DNA from: JAGWBG01 sp034421095
GTDB lineage: Bacteria; Chloroflexota; Dehalococcoidia; Lucifugimonadales; JAGWBF01
Direction: 5' to 3'
Length of the DNA stretch: 64,000 bases
Assembly: GCA_034421095.1 (NCBI GenBank)
Contig: DAOUKR010000002.1
Location: 69,048 to 133,047 of the forward strand
The notes beneath the pieces are model-generated. The model made no database searches, had not been told where the DNA came from, and saw nothing but the letters and a program-made list of their open reading frames with translations. Position numbers and translations under genes: made by a program. Shown piece after piece: positions 57,950 through 64,000 of this stretch (the first letter of the stretch is position 1; the number at the start of each line of letters is the position of its first letter).

Positions 57950-58324
57950 ATGCCCACTGCAAGAAGTCGGTTGGGTGCATACGGAGAGGGGATAGCCAGG
58001 GAGTATCTCAAGGCCAAAGGCTACCGGGTTATGGATTCAAATTTCCGTTGTCCCTGGGGAGAAGTGGACATAGTGGCACGAGAAGGGGACTGCCTGGTAT
58101 TCGTCGAGGTACGCACCCGTCGCGGCTCGTTGCCATACGGCACTCCCGAAGAATCACTCACCAGCAAGAAGCGAGACAAGCTGGTGGCCACCGCCGAGAC
58201 CTATATTCAGGACTGTACCGACCCCCCGGAGGATTGGAGGATTGACCTGATTGGGGTGTACCTGGACAGAGGAGGTTCGGTCCAGCGGGTGGTACATCTG
58301 GCGAATGCCGTTGAGCTTACCTGA
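57950..58324 (+). CDS. YraN/UPF0102 endonuclease-fold protein
   Basis: 124-residue YraN family member with a PD-(D/E)xK-like fold. GEGIAREYLKAKGYRVMDSNFRCPWGEVDIVAREGDCLVFVEVRTRRGS (Glu, Asp and E-x-R positions) and SKKRDKLVATAETYI are diagnostic. The family often sits next to rnhB, as here, where the ATG at 57950 lies 2 bases after the rnhB stop. The function is unproven, DNA processing or repair being the usual guess. Confidence 0.92.
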   Translation: MPTARSRLGAYGEGIAREYLKAKGYRVMDSNFRCPWGEVDIVAREGDCLVFVEVRTRRGSLPYGTPEESLTSKKRDKLVATAETYIQDCTDPPEDWRIDLIGVYLDRGGSVQRVVHLANAVELT

Positions 58325-58412
58325 AGGCAGGGATCGGGCGGCTATTTTACCGCGGACTCCCCTGTGCTAAAATCTACGGTAGTGGGCTCACGGTGAGCAA
58401 GGAATAGAGGAT

Positions 58413-58754
58413 ATGCCGCTTTATGAATATCGTTGCCACGACTGCCGGCGCAGGACAACGGTGCTGGTGAGGAGCCTGTCCGGCTCTTCGGAGCCGACCT
58501 GCGAGCACTGTGGCGGTGCCAACCTGAGACGCCTTATCTCCAAGTTCTCGTTCCATCGTTCCTGGGGTGATAGCCTGAACTGGGCGCCCGACTCCGGCTA
58601 CCCCGATGACATGGAGCACGAAGACCCAAGACAGATGGCCCAGTGGATGCGCAGTATGCAGAGGGAGATGGGCGAGGAGGTAACCCCCGAATTCGAGCAG
58701 ATGATGGAGGAAATGGAGTCCGAGGCGGAGATGTCGGACTATGGCGAAGAGTGA
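58413..58754 (+). CDS. FmdB-type zinc-ribbon protein (first of two)
   Basis: 113 residues starting MPLYEYRCHDCRRRTTVLV, a classical FmdB zinc ribbon with CHDC and CEHC cysteine pairs. The C-terminal half is acidic and Met/Glu-rich (QMMEEMESEAEMSDYGEE) and looks helical. FmdB family proteins are thought to be regulatory or structural zinc proteins, without a firm function. A paralogue follows after about 50 bases. Confidence 0.87.
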   Translation: MPLYEYRCHDCRRRTTVLVRSLSGSSEPTCEHCGGANLRRLISKFSFHRSWGDSLNWAPDSGYPDDMEHEDPRQMAQWMRSMQREMGEEVTPEFEQMMEEMESEAEMSDYGEE

Positions 58755-58804
58755 ATAGTCCAATGGCTGAAATCATCCCCACGCCATGAGGAGACAGCAA
58801 AGAC

Positions 58805-59152
58805 ATGCCCATCTATGAGTACCGCTGTGGCAGATGCGAAAAGAAATCATCCTTCTTTACAAGGTCTATAAACACCCCACTCCAGCCAGTATGCTCCCAC
58901 TGTCAGAGCACACAAATGCAACGCACCATCTCTCCTGTTGCCTACCACAAATCGCTCAAGACCGTACATCAGGAGTCCGGGTCACCTCCCGCAACTGGGG
59001 TCCCTTCGCTGGACTACTACAAGGACCCTCGCAACGTGGGGCGCAACGTGGAGGAGTCCTTTCGGAAGCACGGGGTAGACATGCCCCAGTCCGTTAGAGA
59101 CACCATAGACGCTGCCCGCGATGGTCAGTTGCCCGAAGGGTTGAACTTATGA
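58805..59152 (+). CDS. FmdB-type zinc-ribbon protein (second of two)
   Basis: 115-residue FmdB protein with MPIYEYRCGRCEKKSSFFTRS (CGRC) and CSHC cysteine pairs, then a less acidic C-terminus (NVEESFRKHGVDMPQSVRDTIDAARDG). Its last bases overlap thiE by 4 (ATGA), so it is translationally coupled to thiE and the translin-like gene. Clearly homologous to the first FmdB gene in the N-terminal half only. Confidence 0.87.
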   Translation: MPIYEYRCGRCEKKSSFFTRSINTPLQPVCSHCQSTQMQRTISPVAYHKSLKTVHQESGSPPATGVPSLDYYKDPRNVGRNVEESFRKHGVDMPQSVRDTIDAARDGQLPEGLNL

Positions 59153-60135
59153 CACGAGACAGGACCTTGCCGGAAGGCCAGTTGGACTGCTTGAGACAGT
59201 CCATTTTGCTGTTGGACAGCGTTGTCAAACGCCTCCCCCTTGACCCGGGGCTTGTTGGGGAGCTTGTCGAGCTTGCCGACAGTCTCTCTCTCTCAGAAGG
59301 CCAATCTTCCGGGTCCGTTGGCATGACCGAGTCCCTGGAGATACTTTCCCAAACCCGTGCATCCCTCAACCTGGTGGATGGGACAGGCTATCCGGCACAG
59401 ACCGATGATGGTGACGGCCCTGTATCGCGCCTCAGACACGCCCTTGATGACCTGGAGGATGGCATAGGCAGGGAGCTGCGCAGAACCCCCAGCGCCGGAG
59501 TGTATGGCCTCTACGTCATCATTGACCCGGAAGTTACCGGCGGGCGCGACCCCGTGGAAGTGGCCCGCGGAGCACTCAGGGGCGGCGCAAAGATGCTCCA
59601 GCTAAGGGACAAGGTCAGAGAAAAGGGCCAGATTCTTCCTTTGGCAAGGGCACTAAAAGGTCTTTGCGTCGAGTATGGAGCTCTCCTGATAATAAACGAC
59701 CACGCGGACCTGGCCGCCCTGGTGGGTGCCGATGGCACCCACGTGGGGCAGGGAGACCTGCCGGTGGCGGAGGCCCGCCGGATACTGCATCCCCGGCAAA
59801 TCGTGGGGCGGTCCAATCACTTGCCGGAAGAGCTACTGGAATCCCAGGCGCATGGGGCTGACCACGTAGCCCTGGGAGCCATATATCCCACCGCCACCAA
59901 GTCCAGTATACGGAGCCGGGCTACCCTTGGCCCCGACGCAGTACGAAAAGCGAAGGAGTCGGTCAGCGTGCCCCTGGTAGCCATAGGGGGCATAAATGCT
60001 GAGAACGTGGAGCCGGTGGTGAAGGCAGGGGCCGATGCCGTATGTGTCACCGGCGCCGTGGGCCTGGCATCGGACCCGGAGGAAGCATCCCGGCGTCTGG
60101 TGGAGAAAATCCTTCGAGCAGGAGGTAAGGCATGA
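59149..60135 (+). CDS. thiE: Thiamine-phosphate synthase with extra N-terminal domain
   Basis: 328 residues, longer than the usual 210. The C-terminal 210 are a TIM-barrel ThiE that joins HMP-PP and thiazole phosphate: MLQLRDKVREKGQIL, LLIINDHADLAALVGADGTHVGQGDLP, GAIYPTATKSS and VAIGGINAENV are the ligand loops. The first 115 or so residues (QLDCLRQSILLLDSVVKRLP, LVGELVELADSLSLSEGQ, RLRHALDDLEDGIGREL) form a separate helical domain that I do not recognise. It overlaps the FmdB gene and the next gene by 4 bases each. Confidence 0.9.
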   Translation: MTRDRTLPEGQLDCLRQSILLLDSVVKRLPLDPGLVGELVELADSLSLSEGQSSGSVGMTESLEILSQTRASLNLVDGTGYPAQTDDGDGPVSRLRHALDDLEDGIGRELRRTPSAGVYGLYVIIDPEVTGGRDPVEVARGALRGGAKMLQLRDKVREKGQILPLARALKGLCVEYGALLIINDHADLAALVGADGTHVGQGDLPVAEARRILHPRQIVGRSNHLPEELLESQAHGADHVALGAIYPTATKSSIRSRATLGPDAVRKAKESVSVPLVAIGGINAENVEPVVKAGADAVCVTGAVGLASDPEEASRRLVEKILRAGGKA

Positions 60136-60779
60136 CGACCTCCTCCCATGACGAAAGCCTTGCACAGGTGGCGGAGGCGGCCCTGAAAGAGCTTTCGGCG
60201 AAACACGCGGCCAGAGAACGGGGCTTACAAGTATCGCGAGAAGTAATCCGGCTCTCGGCCAACACCATACGGGCCGTTCATCGGCAGGAGTTTGACCAGG
60301 CGAGGGACTTGCTCGGCCAGGCGGAAAGCAAGCTTCATGAGACCGACGACATCTTGAGGGAGTGGCCGGAGATTTATTACGCCGGCTTCCTCTCCGACGC
60401 CAGAAAAGAGTACAGCGAGGCCTGTATAACCTTGGCGCTCATCTCAGGAACCCGAATCCCCCAGCCCGGTGAGCTGGGCGTGGAGATTGCACCTTATCTC
60501 AATGGCATAGGTGAAGCCATAGGGGAACTGAGGCGGTTCATCCTGGATTCTCTGCGTAAGAACGATAGCCAACGCTGTGACGAGCTATTGGACGTTATGG
60601 ACAACATCTATACTATCCTGGTCACGGTGGACTTCCCTGAGCAGGTGACCGGAGGGCTGAGACGGACCACAGACGCCATGCGGGGCGTTCTGGAGAGGAC
60701 CCGGGGCGACCTGACGATGGCCCTGAGGCAGCGGGAACTGGAACAAAGACTCGCCTCCCTGGACTGGCCCACCTCTTGA
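60132..60779 (+). CDS. Translin-family protein
   Basis: 215-residue all-helical protein resembling the translin family (nucleic-acid-binding octamer formers, known in eukaryotes, archaea and some bacteria). KHAARERGLQVSREVIRLSANTIRAVHRQEFDQARDLL and YYAGFLSDARKEYSEACITLALI match the characteristic helices, followed by YLNGIGEAIGELRRFILDSLRKND. The bacterial role is unknown; some members are misnamed haloacid dehalogenase. It overlaps thiE by 4 bases and a VOC gene follows. Confidence 0.8.
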   Translation: MTTSSHDESLAQVAEAALKELSAKHAARERGLQVSREVIRLSANTIRAVHRQEFDQARDLLGQAESKLHETDDILREWPEIYYAGFLSDARKEYSEACITLALISGTRIPQPGELGVEIAPYLNGIGEAIGELRRFILDSLRKNDSQRCDELLDVMDNIYTILVTVDFPEQVTGGLRRTTDAMRGVLERTRGDLTMALRQRELEQRLASLDWPTS

Positions 60780-60798
60780 GAATAGAAAGGAGAGCGGA

Positions 60799-61173
60799 AT
60801 GCCCAATCCAGTCGTTCATTTCGAGATTCTCGGCAAGGACCACGAGGCGCTGCAGAAGTACTATAGCGACCTGTTCGGATGGAAAATCACAAACGTGTCG
60901 CCGGACTTCCCCTACGGAATCATCAGCGCCGACGAGCAGGGCAATGGTATCGGTGGAGGCGTCGGCGGCGTAATGCCCGGCGGGGATGCCCAATTGACGA
61001 TTTATGTCGAGGTGGAAGACATCCAGGCATCGTTGGACAGGGCCGGTGAGCTTGGCGGGAAGACAATCGTCCCGGTGACCAGCATTCCAGGCATGGTCAC
61101 CTTCGCCCAGTTCAGAGACCCTGAGGGCAACATAGTGGGACTGGTTTCCTCAGAAGTCCCACCTGCGACATAG
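60799..61173 (+). CDS. VOC-family protein
   Basis: 124-residue glyoxalase-fold protein of the type often annotated as a PhnB-like or VOC superfamily member: NPVVHFEILGKDHEALQKYYSDLFGWKI (first His), GGDAQLTIYVEVEDIQASLDRAGELGGK and VTFAQFRDPEGNIVGLV with a closing Asp-Pro-Glu. AAAGGAGAGCG precedes the ATG. No specific substrate; its place at the end of the thiE-translin run may be chance. Confidence 0.87.
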   Translation: MPNPVVHFEILGKDHEALQKYYSDLFGWKITNVSPDFPYGIISADEQGNGIGGGVGGVMPGGDAQLTIYVEVEDIQASLDRAGELGGKTIVPVTSIPGMVTFAQFRDPEGNIVGLVSSEVPPAT

Positions 61174-61337
61174 CTGCATTGGAGCGGGGTCCAATCCAGG
61201 CCTCAGTGGCGTTCTCTGCTTCCCACGCCCAATAGGGGGTGGAAAGCATGGTTCAAGGCTGACCGGCGAGGCATTGCGCATCTGCTAATTAGCGTAGGTA
61301 CACACCTATCCAAAGCCGTCTGAGGGCCTTATTCGGG

Positions 61338-62198
61338 CTACTTGCGAGTGGCGCGGCCTTTGAGGGCGGCTAGGGCGAGCCCGATGCTGAGAACCCCCAC
61401 CGCCAGGATGGCACCTAACCCCTTAGCCAAAGTCAGTGGCTCCCAACCGTCCGAGATCAGTGAGCGGAGGGCAGCCAGCAGATAGGTGACAGGATTGTAG
61501 TCGGCGGCCGCGCTCAACCAACCTGTCATCGCCTCCTGGGGCATGAACAGGGTGGTGGTGAACAAGAGGGGAAAGAAGAGTAGAAAGCTGATGTTGACCG
61601 CTGCCGGGTTGCCGGTCTTCAGGGCGATGGCATAGGGAAAGCCAGCGAAGATGAGCCCCCAGAGTCCACTGAGGAACATGAACACCAGGATCCCGGGAAC
61701 GCCGGTGGCAAAGTTGACACCTGCGATGAAGGCCATTATGACCACCGGCACGGTGAGAGCCACAACCATGGCAAAGTCGGCAATCATAAGACCCAAGAGC
61801 AGTGCCAGCCGGTTCACCGGGCTGATCGCCAGCCGGTCGAAGTAGCCGGTCTGGATGTCGGTGACTACCACCATAGCACGTGATATGCCCGTCACGGCGA
61901 ACAGAACGGCCACCGGAATCTGGAAGGCGCGATAATTCAGGCCGGGAATACCCTCCGCTATGTCATTCAACGCCCCAACTGTCACAATGTACATGAAGAC
62001 GGGAATGAACAGGGCCGGCACGGTGACCTCCGGGTCCCGGCGTACCGAGCGCAATGCCCGATCGGCCACACTCAGGGTATCTCGAAAGAACCCACCCCGG
62101 CGGGCCAGGGTTTCCGCGGTGGCAAGGGAGGCCGAGGGGTGGCCACCGCCGTCCGTGTGCGGTCTCCCCGTCCGATTAAGGATTCTCAATAGAGACAT
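61338..62198 (-). CDS. ABC-2 type transporter permease
   Basis: 286 residues with six predicted membrane helices: the first at ALFIPVFMYIVTVGALNDI, later LALLLGLMIADFAMVVALTVP and a C-terminal ILAVGVLSIGLALAAL. The pattern and the FQIPVAVLFAVTGISRAMVVVTDIQTGYFDRL segment fit ABC-2 permeases of drug or lipid exporters of the DrrB type. Starts 7 bases past the ATPase gene and forms an exporter with it. Substrate unknown. Confidence 0.88.
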   Translation of the reverse strand: MSLLRILNRTGRPHTDGGGHPSASLATAETLARRGGFFRDTLSVADRALRSVRRDPEVTVPALFIPVFMYIVTVGALNDIAEGIPGLNYRAFQIPVAVLFAVTGISRAMVVVTDIQTGYFDRLAISPVNRLALLLGLMIADFAMVVALTVPVVIMAFIAGVNFATGVPGILVFMFLSGLWGLIFAGFPYAIALKTGNPAAVNISFLLFFPLLFTTTLFMPQEAMTGWLSAAADYNPVTYLLAALRSLISDGWEPLTLAKGLGAILAVGVLSIGLALAALKGRATRK

Positions 62199-62204
62199 GG
62201 GAGG

Positions 62205-63158
<954 letters not shown>

Positions 63159-63291
63159 CTGATTTTATCAAGTAACAGAATTCAGGCCAACTTATAAATT
63201 ATGACACGTTGGAGGGAAGACACGAAAGCACAGAATGGCATCAGTTTTCTCAATTTGTGCTGGTAATGACGGATATGAGCACCAACACGTG

Positions 63292-63320
63292 CCAAGAATA
63301 CCCGATTCTTGGTATTTTTA
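63292..63320 (+). terminator. Hairpin with U tract upstream of the IS1-like element
   Basis: CCAAGAAT (63292-63299) pairs with ATTCTTGG (63305-63312), loop ACCCG, followed by TATTTTTA. It would terminate transcription running rightward and lies just before the stop of the transposase gene. Confidence 0.65.
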
Positions 63321-63830
63321 AGGTGTGATGATATTGAATTTCACCCACCGCCGCCAGCAGACCAATGCCAGGGAATACATCAGCATCTCAATGCTTTTGC
63401 TGTAGCCTTTGGTGCGCCGTACCAGCCGGTTCAACTTGCTACGCCACACCGAATGTAACCCTTCATTCCAGTTCACTGCCCCACCTTTGCCCACCACGTG
63501 GCGATTGGGCGGAAGCCACCCGGTGTACACCGAGTAGGCGTCGCTACGATACACATTGGCCTCGGGCAACCGGGCATACAGCCGCAAAAAGGGCCCCTCC
63601 CTGCGGTCTCCCACCTCAAAGTCTACCCACCGACTGCCGTCGGCTTCGGACACCACCGCCGTCCAAATCCACCACTCCTCCCGCTTATCCCCGTGCCGCG
63701 CTCCCCGATAGGTCCACATCTCATCATAGGAGACCACCGAGGCCAACCGTCGGCCATCAGAACCCGTCTTCCGCTTCTCACCCCGCTCCCGCAACCATCT
63801 CAGGGCTTGTCGCCCCCCTTTTTCACCCAA
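63318..63830 (-). CDS. IS1-family transposase, InsB-type frame
   Basis: 170-residue IS1-like catalytic frame: SYDEMWTYRGARHGDKREEWWIWTAVVSEADGSRWVDFEVGDR (DDE Asp), YRSDAYSVYTGWLP (second Asp), VNWNEGLHSVWRSKLNRLVRRTKGYSKSIEMLMYSLAL (Glu region). It overlaps the InsA-type frame and would be expressed by a -1 frameshift. The C-terminus VKFNIITP abuts the host side; the terminal inverted repeat was not firmly identified. Confidence 0.85.
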   Translation of the reverse strand: MGEKGGRQALRWLRERGEKRKTGSDGRRLASVVSYDEMWTYRGARHGDKREEWWIWTAVVSEADGSRWVDFEVGDRREGPFLRLYARLPEANVYRSDAYSVYTGWLPPNRHVVGKGGAVNWNEGLHSVWRSKLNRLVRRTKGYSKSIEMLMYSLALVCWRRWVKFNIITP

Positions 63831-64000
63831 CCTTGCACCGCCGTGGTGCTGTATCCCAGCAACCGCCCGATGGCACTCAGACTACTCCCTTCAACGTACA
63901 ACTCAATAGCCTGCTCCTTGACCCTCAGCCCAGGACGACGATAGGCCCCTTCCGGCAGATAGCGGCGTCCACAATCCCCACAACTGTAAGCCTGCTTTCC
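63800..64000 (-). CDS. IS1-family InsA-type frame (N-terminus outside window)
   Basis: 67 residues to the TGA at 63800: GKQAYSCGDCGRRYLPEGAY is the Cys-rich N-terminal segment and LSAIGRLLGYSTTAVQGWVKKGGD the helix-turn-helix of InsA-like proteins. The first Cys pair lies past the window end. A GGGGGGC run near the end, read G-GGG-GGC in this frame, is a plausible -1 slippery site leading into the InsB frame. Confidence 0.78.
   Translation of the reverse strand, partial: GKQAYSCGDCGRRYLPEGAYRRPGLRVKEQAIELYVEGSSLSAIGRLLGYSTTAVQGWVKKGGDKP

Larger units (their letters stand above)
63318..64000 (-). mobile_element. IS1-like insertion sequence (cut by window end)
   Basis: Contains the two overlapping transposase frames of an IS1-family element on the minus strand. 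Its other end lies beyond the window, so the terminal repeats and target duplication cannot be checked. Confidence 0.7.

Noticed and set aside
63183..63215. Possible IS1 terminal inverted repeat (GGCCAACTTATAAATTATGAC)
   Set aside because: Looks faintly like an IS1 end but lies 100-135 bases from the transposase stop, and the opposite end is outside the window for comparison.

Overview
The window looks like a piece of a GC-rich (roughly 58-60 percent by eye) bacterial chromosome or metagenome-assembled genome, most plausibly Chloroflexota and perhaps a Dehalococcoidia/SAR202-type lineage. This assignment is inference from gene content: a futalosine menaquinone cluster, F420-type LLM oxidoreductase, hydantoinase/oxoprolinase pair, thiolase-like/DUF35 pair, CIRCE-controlled groESL, tandem FmdB zinc ribbons and a translin homologue. 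No rRNA, tRNA, CRISPR array or prophage was seen. The left edge cuts a DUF3179 gene and the right edge cuts an IS1-like insertion sequence.

Layout. 1-5.4 kb: DUF3179 protein, DUF1801 protein, a VapBC-type toxin-antitoxin pair, a histidine-rich cupredoxin-like lipoprotein, smpB and an S41 protease. 5.9-9.9 kb: two-gene transketolase, an amidohydrolase, thpR, and a SelW-like selenoprotein with an in-frame TGA and a downstream SECIS-like hairpin. 10-15 kb: proA, two retropepsin-like aspartic protease genes, and the thiolase-like/DUF35 pair. 15-20 kb: an SbcC-like ATPase and groES-groEL behind a perfect CIRCE. 20-26.5 kb: two enoyl-CoA hydratases and an acyl-CoA ligase (acyl-CoA metabolism), a small kinase abutting a broken Phd/VapC module, a cation transporter and a protoglobin. 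26.5-32.6 kb: hydantoinase A/B, a radical SAM protein, and an MTHFR-like protein. 33-36.8 kb: mqnD facing the mqnE-mqnA-mqnC operon (menaquinone from chorismate). 37-39.7 kb: ECF sigma factor with a long Pro/Thr-rich anti-sigma factor, then dcd. 39.9-43 kb: ribD-ribE-ribBA. 43-49.4 kb: prfB with its programmed frameshift, nfi, a HAD phosphatase, an MNT-HEPN pair, recJ and fabF. 49.4-55 kb: a B12-binding radical SAM protein with a repeated C-terminal tail, LLM oxidoreductase, VOC protein, MFS transporter and cupin. 55-61 kb: a NucS-domain nuclease, mnmA, rnhB, a YraN protein, two FmdB proteins, thiE and a translin-like gene. 61-64 kb: an ABC-2 exporter and the IS1-like element.

Intergenic spaces are rich in short dispersed palindromic elements of at least two types: a CCCTCTCCC-type repeat and a GTCATTCC-type repeat. 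Two copies of one 115-130-bp element lie in inverted orientation about 19.5 kb apart, and one copy is flanked by a 21-bp near-perfect direct repeat. Several genes (nfi, mnmA, rnhB, one aspartic protease) appear to take their last codons from such repeats.

Most genes are ordinary housekeeping. The best leads are the selenoprotein (a TGA-unaware gene caller would truncate it), the repeat-tailed radical SAM protein, the NucS-domain nuclease with a PUA/EVE-like front half, the toxin relic, and the mobile repeat families.
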